In this document: one piece after another, positions 25,214 to 34,500 of the stretch
How the letters are laid out: the number at the start of each line of letters is the position of its first letter
Numbering within the stretch: position 1 is the stretch's first letter
NCBI GenBank assembly: GCA_965116345.1
Contig: OZ220680.1
Location: 4,270,187-4,334,186, forward strand
Direction of reading: 5' to 3'
Origin: VXYL01 sp965116345
Lineage (GTDB): Bacteria > Pseudomonadota > Gammaproteobacteria > Pseudomonadales > Azotimanducaceae
Length of the DNA stretch: 64,000 nt
Translations under genes and position numbers: made by a program
The notes under the pieces: model-generated
The model's input: the letters and a program-made list of their open reading frames with translations, nothing else
Told to the model about the DNA's origin: nothing
Database searches by the model: none

Positions 25214-26008
25214 CTACCTCGGCAGCCCCGGCACGCGCCCGAGGACGGCGTCGCGGACGACCCGGGGCACGACGGCGAGCGCGGCGGCGTTGCGTTCGGG
25301 CGGCGTGCGCGGGGACAGGTTGACGCACGGGATGTCGAGCGACGCGGCGGTCCTGAGCGTGTGGCCGGTGCCGCCCGCCTCGCGCCCGACCGGGAGGCCG
25401 TTCGGCGTGTAGGCGATCACCGCGCGCACCGGCAGCGTCCCGCCGTCGTCGTCGAGCGCCCCGGCCAGTATCGAGACGTTGCGCAGGAACAGCGCGCGGG
25501 CGCCGCGGCTGCAGCGCTGCCAGTGCGGGTGGTGCTCCTGCGCGAGGTCGGCGTAGGTGCGGCCCGCGACGGTCTCCGTGGCCTTCCGATGCACGATGTC
25601 GATGTCGGTCTCGGGATCGCGGCCCGGGCGGTAGCCGTTGTAGCCGGGCCAGGGCGCGTGGACGGTGATCGGCGCGTCGGTGCGCAGGGCGCCGGTCTCG
25701 AACGCCTTGTCGGCCCCGTGCGCGCCGCCGGTGGACAGCGCGGTGCCGGCGTCGCCGAGGGTCTGCGCGATGTCGCCCATGGCGTCCAGGACGTCCGGCG
25801 GGGTGCGGCGCGACCCGACGCCGGCGTAGGCGAACGAATCGGGTCGGGGCTCGGTCCGGGCGAGTGCCTCGCGCAGTCGGGAGACGAGTTCGGGGTCGAA
25901 GTCCTCCAGCCGAAGCTGCCCGGCGGCCAGGTGTCGGCAAAGGGCATCGAGCGCGCGGTTGGCCTCGTCGGCGGCGACCGGTCGTTCAATGGCATGGCTG
26001 TGGTCCAT
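25214..26008 (-). CDS. SLOG / DprA-like Rossmann protein
   Basis: 264 residues; ATG start with GAGGAGATT upstream. The core is YAGVGSRRTPPDVLDAMGDIA, then ALSTGGAHGADKAFETGA, the nucleotide-binding motif pair of the SLOG superfamily. Phage- and plasmid-borne SLOG proteins may bind nucleotide-derived ligands; some act in defence signalling. The role here is not shown. The C-terminus (GGTGHTLRTAASLDIPCVNL) completes the fold. A dispersed inverted repeat (26067-26152) lies upstream. Confidence 0.75.
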   Translation of the reverse strand: MDHSHAIERPVAADEANRALDALCRHLAAGQLRLEDFDPELVSRLREALARTEPRPDSFAYAGVGSRRTPPDVLDAMGDIAQTLGDAGTALSTGGAHGADKAFETGALRTDAPITVHAPWPGYNGYRPGRDPETDIDIVHRKATETVAGRTYADLAQEHHPHWQRCSRGARALFLRNVSILAGALDDDGGTLPVRAVIAYTPNGLPVGREAGGTGHTLRTAASLDIPCVNLSPRTPPERNAAALAVVPRVVRDAVLGRVPGLPR

Positions 26009-26066
26009 GGAATCTCCTCGTGGGGTGGCGCTTTCCCGGTTCCGGGGTCCGCGCCGGCAAGCCGCC

Positions 26067-26152
26067 GGTCAAGGCTGCCGCCGATTGCGCTCCCCTTCCC
26101 GCTTCGGTCGCGCGGCTGGGGGGTCGGCGGCACCCGCAGGGCTGCCTTGACG
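26067..26152. repeat. GGTCAAGG/CCTTGACG intergenic inverted repeat
   Basis: Arms 26067-26074 and 26145-26152. TTGACG-N16-CAGGCT on the plus strand as in the other units. It separates the SLOG operon from the gene pair upstream. Confidence 0.5.
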
Positions 26153-26214
26153 GGCGGCGGGCGCGGACCAGGCTCGGCGGAAGGCGCCCGCCCCCGCGGA
26201 TGGCGTCGGATGCG

Positions 26215-26628
26215 CTACTCGGGGCGGCAGGCGATGGTCTGGCGCACCAGCACGCGGCGGTGCGGCGCGGTGGCGGCGGGCTGCGGGCGGCGGTCGTACA
26301 TCCATCCGGAGTCGGCGATCTCGCCGTTCCCGACGGCGACGAAATGGTGCCGCACGACCAGCACGAACGATTCCGCGAAGGTGTCGTGGCCGCGCAGCCA
26401 GGCGGCGAGCGTCGGACGGGCGGCGCCCCGGTGCAGGGTGCGCTCGCAGCGCCAGCCGGCCAGCGCCATGGCGGCCATGAGCTCGTAGCCCTGGATCCCG
26501 TGGATCTGGGAGCGCCCGGTGACCTCGCGCAGCAGCGCCGCGCAGTCGTGGGTGGGCAGGCCGGTGACGGCGGAGATGGCGCAGGGGCCGCACTTGCCGG
26601 CGCGGCCGACGATGCGGTGCAGCCTCAT
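26215..26628 (-). CDS. Papain-like fold protein, unknown
   Basis: 137 residues; ATG overlapping the upstream gene's stop by four bases. CGPCAISAVTG near the N-terminus and FVLVVRHHFVAVGNGEIADSG later resemble the Cys and His of C39/papain-like peptidase folds. It could be a small cysteine peptidase, transglutaminase-like enzyme or an inactive relative. No signal peptide, so cytoplasmic. Coupled to the zinc-ribbon gene. Confidence 0.5.
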   Translation of the reverse strand: MRLHRIVGRAGKCGPCAISAVTGLPTHDCAALLREVTGRSQIHGIQGYELMAAMALAGWRCERTLHRGAARPTLAAWLRGHDTFAESFVLVVRHHFVAVGNGEIADSGWMYDRRPQPAATAPHRRVLVRQTIACRPE

Positions 26629-27308
26629 GGCGCGGCCTCCGCGGTGCCGGCCGCGTTCAGCGCGGCGTCGAGGGGCTCGTCGAGGGCATGGCCCAGTCGA
26701 ACGCTCTCGGTCACCGCGGCGGCGATGTCGCGGTCGACGCCGAACAGGTGGCGGACGGTGTCGGCGAAGAGATCGGGATGCCGGTCGGCCAGGCTGTGCA
26801 GCGCGGCGGTGGCGGCCGGCAGGCGGCCGTCCTCGCGCAGCCGCTCGCAGGCGGACTCCATGGCGTGCTCGTAGCCGTACCCGTAGCCCTCCTCCTGCGC
26901 CGCGTCGAGCTGCGCGGCGATCACCGCGTGCGGGAACTCGACGACGTCGTAGTCGGAGCGGACGGCGTCGCGCGGACGCGGCACGGGCGGGGTTGCGGCG
27001 AGGAGGTCGCGGTCGGCCTCGGCGGCGGCGCGCGCCGGGTGCAGCGACAGGACGACCGGCGGGCGGTCCCCCGGCGGCCAGGTCGAGGCGACGACTCCGT
27101 GTGAGACCTGGTCCTCGAGAACCGGCGGCATGACGTGCCCCGAGGGTCGGTGCGGGCACTGCCGCCAGGGGCAGGTGCCGGCGTCGGTGCGCTCGGCGGG
27201 GCGGCCGAGGTCGGCGCGGTCGAGGCGGCGCAGGACGCGGCCGCGGCGGCTCGACAGGCAGGTCTGGCCGCACAGGTGGCACGGCGCGGGAAGCTGGATG
27301 CGGGTCAT
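26625..27308 (-). CDS. Zinc-ribbon protein, unknown
   Basis: 227 residues from the ATG at 27308. The N-terminus has CHLCGQTC and, about 35 residues on, CPWRQCPH, a probable zinc ribbon. The remainder is acidic and helical, with a repeated Tyr-Gly stretch (EEGYGYGYEHAM). It overlaps the next gene by four bases. No family recognised; one of several zinc-binding orphans of the backbone. Confidence 0.55.
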   Translation of the reverse strand: MTRIQLPAPCHLCGQTCLSSRRGRVLRRLDRADLGRPAERTDAGTCPWRQCPHRPSGHVMPPVLEDQVSHGVVASTWPPGDRPPVVLSLHPARAAAEADRDLLAATPPVPRPRDAVRSDYDVVEFPHAVIAAQLDAAQEEGYGYGYEHAMESACERLREDGRLPAATAALHSLADRHPDLFADTVRHLFGVDRDIAAAVTESVRLGHALDEPLDAALNAAGTAEAAP

Positions 27309-27325
27309 GGTCTGGTTCTCCGGTT

Positions 27326-27961
27326 CTATTGGTCGGTTGCGCCGAGACGGCCGAGGATCTCGCGCGGGATGCAGGACGGCCGGCCGCCGGCGTCGCGCCG
27401 CCAGCCGCTGCGCCGGCGGCAGACCTCGCGCTCGCAGCGGCCGGCGCGCTCGAGGTCGCAGAGTCCGCGCAGCCAGTCGGCGTGCTGCTCGTCCATGGCG
27501 GCCCCGGCGCGGCGGCGGATGTCGTCGCGGATGCGCATCAGCGTGCGGCCGAGCTGGTTCCTGCCGCGGCCGCCGCAGACGCCCCAGTAGACGTCGCCCC
27601 AGGTGTTGCCCTCGACGAGTTCGGCGTCGCCGGTGGCGAGCAGGGCGTCGCGCAGCTCCGGGACGGCGAACTTCGCCAGCAGGACGGAGTGCATGACGTC
27701 GTCCTTGATCCGCTCCCACTCGCAGCGCAGGTCGGCGCGGCGGCCGAGGCGCTTCGCCTCCGCCGGGGAGGCGGCTTCGCGGATGCGCGCCCGCTCCCGC
27801 TCGTCGCGCGGCTTGGCGCTCTGGAACGCGTGCTCGGCCGTGCAGAAGCGGTGGCCGCGCCACTCGAACGGGTGGCGGTGGAAGTTGGACAGGAAGGCGA
27901 ACCCGCCGCGGAAGCGGTCGATGCGCTCCGGGGCGGTGCGGGGATGCTGGATGCTGGACAC
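27326..27961 (-). CDS. NADAR family protein (YbiA-like)
   Basis: 211 residues from GTG 27961, AGAGGGA ribosome site. Signature segments: FLSNFHRHPFEWRGHRFCTAEHAF, ASPAEAKRLGR, WERIKDDVMHSVLLAKF, LVEGNTWGDVYWGVCGG and GRNQLGRTLMRIR. These match NADAR proteins, which cleave N-glycosidic bonds of riboflavin intermediates or ADP-ribose adducts; some reverse guanine ADP-ribosylation of DNA. The C-terminal ~50 residues add a Cys-rich tail (CDLERAGRCEREVC). A repair or anti-defence role is plausible. Confidence 0.85.
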   Translation of the reverse strand: MSSIQHPRTAPERIDRFRGGFAFLSNFHRHPFEWRGHRFCTAEHAFQSAKPRDERERARIREAASPAEAKRLGRRADLRCEWERIKDDVMHSVLLAKFAVPELRDALLATGDAELVEGNTWGDVYWGVCGGRGRNQLGRTLMRIRDDIRRRAGAAMDEQHADWLRGLCDLERAGRCEREVCRRRSGWRRDAGGRPSCIPREILGRLGATDQ

Positions 27962-28024
27962 TGGATTCCCTCTGGTGGTGGGCGAAGCCCGATGGCCACG
28001 CGGCCGCCGCGCCCGGGAACGGAC

Positions 28025-28084
28025 GGTCAAGGCCGACGCCGGCCGCTTGCGGACGGCGGCGCCCCGCAGGGGGAAGCCTTGACG
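28025..28084. repeat. GGTCAAGG/CCTTGACG intergenic inverted repeat
   Basis: Arms 28025-28032 and 28077-28084, followed by a CAGGCT box 16 bp after TTGACG. Same family as 23026 and 26067. Confidence 0.5.
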
Positions 28085-28165
28085 GGACGGGAGGGCGCGG
28101 CAGGCTCGGAACCGGGGTTCGCCCCGTCGCGCGACGCGCGGAGGTCGCTGGCCGGCAGTCGGGCG

Positions 28166-28651
28166 TCAACGGGCGGAACGGCCGCCCCCGGATTTCCGGG
28201 GGCCGTCCGGGAGCAGCAGGCCGATGGCGTCGGGGCGGAACTCCAGCGCGAACTCGGGCGAACTCGCCGCGAGCGCCGCGTCGACCCACTCGATCGGGAT
28301 GTCCTCCGCGAAGTCGTCGCCGCCCACGGCCTCCCGGGCGCGGTCCCAGACGGCCATGCGGTCGTCGCGGGTCGGGTCGAAGCCGTCGGCGTAGGCGACC
28401 GGCGGCCGGCGCGGCGGATCGTCGGGGTCCGGATCGGGGTCGAGTCCGGGCGACATCAGGTATATACCCTCGTCCTTGACGAGCCAGAGGCACGGCGGCG
28501 CCAGGCGCTCCTCGCCGGGCTGGGGCACGGCGCAGAGGTCCTCGCCGAAGACGGCGGCGCGCTGCGCCATGGTCATGCGGCGTTCGGGCGCCTCGCGGAC
28601 GTGCCGGGCGAGGCCGGCGACCTGTTCCATGTCGAAGAAGAGTCGGGTCAT
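28166..28651 (-). CDS. DUF3085 family protein
   Basis: 161 residues. Pattern LFFDMEQVAGLARH, VFGEDLCAV, LWLVKDEGIYLMSPG, VAYADGFDP and GGDDFAEDIP matches DUF3085 proteins found on conjugative plasmids and ICEs. Function unknown; short, acidic and probably cytoplasmic. Confidence 0.8.
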   Translation of the reverse strand: MTRLFFDMEQVAGLARHVREAPERRMTMAQRAAVFGEDLCAVPQPGEERLAPPCLWLVKDEGIYLMSPGLDPDPDPDDPPRRPPVAYADGFDPTRDDRMAVWDRAREAVGGDDFAEDIPIEWVDAALAASSPEFALEFRPDAIGLLLPDGPRKSGGGRSAR

Positions 28652-28678
28652 CGTCGGGGTCTCCGCGGGGTTGCGGGT

Positions 28679-29380
28679 TCAGGCGGACGCGCCGCAGTTC
28701 CAGCCGTCGCGCCAGGCGTCGGCGCGGCACTCGGCGGGCGTGGGGGTCCGCTCGGGGTCGAACGGGCGCTCGCGCGGCGGCGGGCGGTGCTCGTCGACGA
28801 TGTCGAAGGCGCGGCGCCGCCCGGCGAGGCCCTGCCTCCACAGGCGCGCGAACGCGGGACCGAGGGACTCGGCGTCGGCGGGGCAGGCGCGGACGTGGCG
28901 CAGGATGCCGAGCGCCTCGCGGCGGACGCGGTTGGCCTCGGCGAGCCCGGATCTGGCCCGCATGGCGGCGCAGCGGACCGCGTCGCACTCGCGCTCCAGT
29001 TCCGCGATCAGCTCCGGCATGCGGTCGGCGGCGTGCGCGGCGGTCGCGGGATCGTCGTAGGCGTCCGGGTCGAGGTAGTGGCAGTCGGTGTCGTCGGACT
29101 CGACCAGCGCGTAGTAGGCGGTCGGCGGATCGTCGGCGTCGTCGCCGGACTCGTCCTCGAACGCGTAGACGTATCCGGTGAGGATCTCGAACTGCGACGC
29201 GTCCGCGTACCAGCCGGTGTGGCGTGCCCGGGTGATGGTGTCGTGGCGGCCGACGCGCCAGGCCCGGGCGGGTCCGATGTGCGAGGGATCGACGAGGTGC
29301 GCGTCGATGCCGCAGGACAGGCGGCGGGCCGCGGGCACCTCGTGGAAGGCGTGGGCGACGGGGGTGAGGGTGGCTTGCAT
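28679..29380 (-). CDS. Backbone protein, unknown
   Basis: 233 residues, ATG with GAGGAGA upstream. The centre is acidic (FEDESGDDADDPPTAYYALV) and followed by a helical, Ala/Arg-rich region; the C-terminus has WRDGWNCGASA. No transmembrane or signal segment. No family recognised; codon use and tight spacing to its neighbours support it as a gene. Confidence 0.55.
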   Translation of the reverse strand: MQATLTPVAHAFHEVPAARRLSCGIDAHLVDPSHIGPARAWRVGRHDTITRARHTGWYADASQFEILTGYVYAFEDESGDDADDPPTAYYALVESDDTDCHYLDPDAYDDPATAAHAADRMPELIAELERECDAVRCAAMRARSGLAEANRVRREALGILRHVRACPADAESLGPAFARLWRQGLAGRRRAFDIVDEHRPPPRERPFDPERTPTPAECRADAWRDGWNCGASA

Positions 29381-29414
29381 GTCGGTGTCTCCTCGCTTGG
29401 TCGGACGGGACGGA

Positions 29415-29939
29415 TCAGGCGGCCTTCGGCGGACGCGTGGGCCGCTTGAAGAACGCGAACGCGGGGTTGTCGCGGGACGGCTCGACGTCGGCGCTGAACG
29501 CGACCGGGTCGCCTTCCTTCGCGTCGTAGAGGAAGCGCGGCTGGGTGCCCCAGAACTTCCTGCCGTGGCCGTCCTGGACGGTCATGACCTCGCGGACGAA
29601 GTTGCGGTAGCTCTTGAGGTCGAGCTTGACGATGCGGCCCGCCACGAGCTGGCGGCCGGTCTCGATCGGCGGGGCGTCGGCGACTGCCTCGCGCTCGAGC
29701 TGCTGCGCGCGCCAGCGGATGTGCAGCGTGATGGCGCTGCACCAGAGCGCCCGGTCGCGGACGTCCACGGCCGCGGCTTCGGCGAGGGGCTTGAGCTTCA
29801 CGAGGTACTCGCTGTCCGGGTCGGCGGCGCGGACCAGTTCGACCGTACGGAGCGCGGCGGCGTGGTGCTCGTCCGTCGGCTTGCAGGCGGCCCGTTCGGC
29901 GTGCCACAGCGCGGCCAGCTTCGGGCTTGGGCGGTTCAT
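29415..29939 (-). CDS. Backbone protein, possible OB-like fold
   Basis: 174 residues. The N-terminal half is helical. The C-terminal half (AGRIVKLDLKSY, MTVQDGHGRKFWGTQP, GDPVAFSADVEPSRDNPAF) looks like a small beta-barrel reminiscent of single-strand-binding OB domains, followed by FFKRP and a basic tail. Nucleic-acid binding is therefore an inference only. Confidence 0.5.
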   Translation of the reverse strand: MNRPSPKLAALWHAERAACKPTDEHHAAALRTVELVRAADPDSEYLVKLKPLAEAAAVDVRDRALWCSAITLHIRWRAQQLEREAVADAPPIETGRQLVAGRIVKLDLKSYRNFVREVMTVQDGHGRKFWGTQPRFLYDAKEGDPVAFSADVEPSRDNPAFAFFKRPTRPPKAA

Positions 29940-29999
29940 GAGGAACGCGAGGCGGGAGGCCGTGGACTGGTGGTCGGCGTCCGCCCTGGCGACGGAGCG

Positions 30000-30611
30000 C
30001 TAGCCGTAGCGCGCCACGATGGCGGCGGTCCAGGCGAGTTCCTCCGTGCCGTCGAGGTAGCCGCCTCCGTAATCCGGCGCGCCGGGGTCGCGGAACAGGT
30101 GGCGGCCGGCGATCTCGTCCGGGAGGAGCGTGTCGAAGAGCGCGGCGATGCGGTCGGGATCGGGATGGTCGAGGAAGGCCTTGAGGCACGAGCGGCCGAC
30201 GAGCCTGTGGTGCCCGTCGGCGTGGGCGAGCAGGAACAGCGCGCGCCGGTCGCGGTCGGTGCCGCAGTGCTCGCAGACGGGCTCGCCGAGGGTCCAGTAC
30301 CGGCGCGGCAGCTCGACGCCGGGGACCGCGTGCGGGATGGCGGCGGCCATGCCGAGGGGATCGATGTCGTAGCGCGCGGCCAGCGACCAGCCGGCGTGGC
30401 GCGGCGGGCGGACGAGGACGGTGACCCACTGCAGCAGGTCTCCGTCGCGGAGCACTTGGGGCCGCGGTTCGATGCGGCACGCGAGATCGCAGTCGACGCC
30501 GGCGGCGCGGGCGCGGTCGAGGACCTTGCGGGCGTGGCGCAGCAGCGCGGGGACGTTGTCGACGGGGATCAGGTAGCTGGCGCCGCGGGCGGGCGCGTGG
30601 TCGGGTTGCAT
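30000..30611 (-). CDS. Zinc-binding phage/plasmid-type protein
   Basis: 203 residues from ATG 30611. A single zinc-finger-like segment CEHCGTDRDRRALFLLAHADGHH...VGRSCLKAF matches the C-x2-C-x2-R-x-R ... VG-x-x-C-L-x-x-F pattern of uncharacterised phage and ICE proteins. The remainder is mixed alpha/beta. Function unknown. Confidence 0.6.
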   Translation of the reverse strand: MQPDHAPARGASYLIPVDNVPALLRHARKVLDRARAAGVDCDLACRIEPRPQVLRDGDLLQWVTVLVRPPRHAGWSLAARYDIDPLGMAAAIPHAVPGVELPRRYWTLGEPVCEHCGTDRDRRALFLLAHADGHHRLVGRSCLKAFLDHPDPDRIAALFDTLLPDEIAGRHLFRDPGAPDYGGGYLDGTEELAWTAAIVARYG

Positions 30612-30670
30612 TGTCTCTCTCCTGTCGGGCGGACGGCTCGCGTACCGGTGGGCGCGACGCCGCGAAGCGG

Positions 30671-31054
30671 TCACAGGCCGGCGCGCGAGCGCCGCCCGCA
30701 GGGCTCGGCCTTGACCGCGCGCGGCGCCGCGCCAGGGTGTCGGCGGAGGCCGTGCCGCCGCCGGGGTCCGGTGGACGCGCGCCGCGGCTCTCCGCGCCGG
30801 ATGTCGAGCGGGGCGAAGGCGTGCCCGTCCAGACGCCGCGCGCGGGCGTGGCGCATGACGGCCCGGAAGTCGCCGCGGGCTTGGCGGCGCAGCACGCGGA
30901 GACCCCGGCCGGCGGCGAGTCGGGTCAGCTGCGCGTGCAGGGCGTCCGCGAGCCGCGCGGCGGAAAGGTCCGCGGGGAGCTGGATCGGCGCGGCCGGGTC
31001 GTCCGACGGGGCGAACTCGGGCGGCCGGTACGGGTTGTCGATGCGGGGGTGCAT
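30671..31054 (-). CDS. Small basic protein, unknown
   Basis: 127 residues from ATG 31054, with AGGAGG upstream. Residues 1-75 look like a genuine helical domain (LSAARLADALHAQLTRLAAG). The last ~50 are Arg-rich and cross a CCTTGACC repeat arm at 30709-30716, so the C-terminus may not be conserved. Confidence 0.4.
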   Translation of the reverse strand: MHPRIDNPYRPPEFAPSDDPAAPIQLPADLSAARLADALHAQLTRLAAGRGLRVLRRQARGDFRAVMRHARARRLDGHAFAPLDIRRGEPRRASTGPRRRHGLRRHPGAAPRAVKAEPCGRRSRAGL

Positions 31055-31068
31055 GTGCCGGCCTCCTG

Positions 31069-31485
31069 CTACGGGGCGGGCGCGGCGCTCACCGCGCCCG
31101 GCGCGGTCCACGGCGCCCGGCCGTCGTAGAGCACCACGGGGACCACGGGCGCGGGCCGGTCGGGGTGTCCGAACGCGCGCAGCCGGTCGAGCGCCCGGGC
31201 GAGCGACTCGCGGTGGCGGACGAGCCGCTCCGAGGCGTCGGGGCGCACGGCGCGCTCGCACTTGAAGAGCAGCACGGCGTGGCTGGGACCGGCGGGGCCG
31301 GCGTCGAGCAGGGGCGCGGCCCAGGCGGCGTCCGCGTAGCGCGGCCCCTCGGGGACCCAGTCGTCGGGGATGCGCGTCAGGCGCGCGTAGTCGAGTCCCT
31401 CGGCGGCCGGGCCGCGGACGGCCTCGCGCATGAGGACTTCGACGAAGCGCGGGACGCGCAGCAGGGGAATGTAGGGATGGATCAT
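31069..31485 (-). CDS. Rpn/YhgA-like nuclease domain protein, short
   Basis: 138 residues; good ribosome site GGAGA. Segments SHAVLLFKCERAVRPDASERLVRH and VVPVVLYDGRAPWTAPGAV match the core of Rpn (recombination-promoting nuclease, PD-(D/E)XK) proteins, which are usually near 300 residues. The usual E-x-Q/K site is altered (KCE) and the C-terminal half is missing, so it may be a minimal or decayed copy. Confidence 0.6.
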   Translation of the reverse strand: MIHPYIPLLRVPRFVEVLMREAVRGPAAEGLDYARLTRIPDDWVPEGPRYADAAWAAPLLDAGPAGPSHAVLLFKCERAVRPDASERLVRHRESLARALDRLRAFGHPDRPAPVVPVVLYDGRAPWTAPGAVSAAPAP

Positions 31486-31528
31486 TGGAGTTCTCCGGTT
31501 GTTGGGGGGATGGGGGGATGGCGCCGTT

Positions 31529-34500
31529 TCAGGCGCGGGCGTGGTCGTCGGGCCGCAGCGGGTGCCGCGCGAGGACGCGCTCCAGCACGCGCGGCTCGTC
31601 GGCGAACAGGACCGTCTGCCAGGCGACGATCTCGGTCTCCGCGCCGAGGCGCTTCAGGCCCGCGATGTCGTGCGGTCCCGGGCCCCGGATCTCGACGCGC
31701 GCCCGGCCGAGCACGAGGCGGCGCACGAGTTCCCAGCCGTTGGCGAGCGCGAAGCGGGCGTGGCGCTCGCGCACCGCGCGCACGATGTCCCCGGCGGCGA
31801 GTTCGAACGCGACCGAGTCGTCGGCCATGCGGCGCAGGCGCACCGCCTCCTCCGGCTCCAAGACGCGGCCGATCAGCCGCTCGCCGTCGTCGGTGGCGAG
31901 GCGCCGGATGCGCAGGTTGTCGTCCGGCAGCAGGTGCCAGGCACGCAGCAGCATGCCGGTGGCGAGGTGGAACGCGCGCTCGCGGTGCGTCGGCAGCTCG
32001 GCCACCTCGGCGTCCCACAGCGCCCGCCACTGCGCTTCGGACGCCGGGCGCCAGTGCGAGTTCGCGAACTGGGACTCCGTGACGATCGTGGCGTCGTTCG
32101 GACGCCGCAGCCGGATGCGGCGCTCCAGCGAGCCGTCGTCGCGCACCGCGGAGGGCGCCGGCAGCGCCACGGCGGGCCGCCCGGAGCTGCCGTTGACGAG
32201 GAGACCGACGGCGTCGGCGCCCTTGCCGGCCGCTTCCCGCGCGCGACGGACCGCTTCAAGCGCGGCGTCGGACGTGAACGGCTTCAGCGCGTCGCGCCGC
32301 GCGATCTCGACGATCTCGGTGCCCTCCGGGCCGGGATGGCGGCTCTTCACGGCCAGCGAGTCGGCGGCGATGGCCTCGACGCCCTGGTTGTAGACGCCGG
32401 CGTCCTTCGCCGCCTGGATGACGGCGTCGAGGCGCGCCTGGAAGTGGCCGAACAGATCGTTCTGCTCGTCGATGGGCAGCGCCAGCAGCCGGTTCAGGAA
32501 CCGCGGCATGGGCGGCAGCGAGTCCTTGAGGCCGCCTTCGGAATCGGACAGCACGAGCCCGGTGGCTTCGCTGAAGCGCTTCTCGGACCACCCCGGCACG
32601 TGGTCGTTGTGGATGGACAGGTACATGAGCCGCAGCGCGGAGAGCGCGTGCGGGCTCTCGAGGTTGTCCTCGGCGCGGAAGAGCGAGTCCTCGCCCATCG
32701 ACGCCTGGCCGTCGCGCTGGCCGCGGGTGATGGCGCCGAGTGAATCGAGCCGCCGCGCGATGGTGGCGATGAAGCGCCGCTCGCCCTTGACGTCGGTGGT
32801 GACCGGGCGGAACAGCGGCGCGGACGCCTGGCGGGTGCGGTGCGTCCTGCCGAGTCCCTGGATCGCGACGTCCGCGCGCCAGCCGGGCTCGAGCAGGTAG
32901 TGGACGCGGCGCGCCTGGTTCGCGCAGGCGGTGTCGGCGTGGTAGCTGCGCCCGGTGCCGCCGGCGGTGGAGAACACCAGGATCCTCTTCGTGCCGTCCA
33001 TGAACGCCGCGGCTTCCGCTAGGTTGGCGCTCGGCGGCCGGTTCGACACCGCGTGGCGGGTGCCGCCGTTGGACGCGGGCAGCGCGAGGATGCGCCGCGA
33101 CCGTCCGGTGACCTCGGCGATGGCCTCGTGGCCGAACCGGTGCGTGAGGATGTCGATGGCGGACGGCATGGCCGGCAGCGCGCCGAGCTCGGCGATCAGC
33201 AGGTCGCGGGCCTCCACCGCCTCCTGCGACTCGACGGGGCGTCCCTCCTCGTCGCGCACGGGCACGGCGATGACCTTGCCCTCGTCGTTGACGGTCTCCT
33301 CGTACAGGGTGGTGGGAAACGAGCGCACCAGGTACTCCATGACGTACTCGCGCGGCGTGAGGTCGACGGAGAGGTCGGCGTGCTCCGACGGCGGCAGTTC
33401 GGCCAGCCGCCGGTCCAGCAGCGCCTCGCCGGTGGAGACGAGCTGCACCACCGGCGCCCGGCCCGCGTCGAGGTCCGTCTCGATGGCGCGGATCAGCGAC
33501 GGGCACTTCATGGCGGCGAGCAGGTGCCCGAAGAAGCGCTGCTTGGCCTGCTCGAACGCGGACATGGCGGCCGACTTGGCGCCGGGGCTCAGCGTCTCGC
33601 CGTTCTGCGTGACCCCGGTGGCCTCCAGCGCTGCGTGGATGTTCTCGTGGATGATCCGGAACGCCCCGGCGTAGCGGTCCCAGATGTCGCGCTGGGGCTC
33701 GGTCAGCGCGTGCTCGAGGATGTCGATCTCGACGCCGTGGTAGGCGAGCGCGCGGGCCTGGTAGAGCCCGAGGGCCTTCAGGTCGCGGGCGACGATCTCC
33801 ATGGCGGCGACCCCGCCGCGCTCCATCGCCGAGACGAAGTCGGCGCGGTCGTTGAACGCGGTCGCGCTGCCGCCCCAGAGCCCGAGGCGCGGCGCGTAGG
33901 CGAGACCGTGCACGGTGGTGGCGCCGGTCGCGGAGGCGTACAGCACCCGCGCGTTCGGCAGCGCGTGCTGCAGGCGCAGTCCCGCGAGCCCCTGCTGCGA
34001 CGGTCTTGCGTCGCCGCGCTGCTTCGTGGCGGACCCGGCGGCGTTCGCCATGGCGTGCGCCTCGTCGTAGACGATGACGCCGTCGAACGCGTGCCGCGAG
34101 GACTCGTCGGAGCCGTCCGCGAGCCACGCGACGATCTGGTCGAGTCGCGCCGGGGCTTCGCCGCGCGCGGGGGAACGCAGCGTGGCGTAGGTGGTGAACA
34201 GGATCCCCGTCTTTCGGTAGATGGGCTGCGACGGCCGGTAGTCGGCGAGCGCGAAGATGTCGCGCTCGTCCCGGCCGATCTCGCGCCAGTCGCGCCGGGC
34301 GTCCTCGAGCAGTCGCGCCGACTGGGACACCCAAAGCGCCCTGCTCGCGCCGCGCAGCCAGCGGTCGAGGATGACGGCGGCGGCCTGTCGGCCCTTGCCG
34401 CACCCCGTGCCGTCGCCGAGCATCCAGCCCTGCCGGAAACGCACGGGGTCCGAGAGCGGCGCGTCGGGGACCTCGCCGCCGTCCAGGAGTTCGCCGTCGG

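Noticed and set aside
26625..28988. 787-codon minus frame across several genes
   Set aside because: Only its last 227 codons (from 27308) look like a gene; the rest is out-of-frame translation of the NADAR, DUF3085 and neighbouring genes.
22313..31500. Integron gene-cassette interpretation of the evenly spaced minus-strand genes with inverted repeats
   Set aside because: No integron integrase, no GTTRRRY/RYYYAAC sites; the repeats also occur in E1, E2 and the IS.
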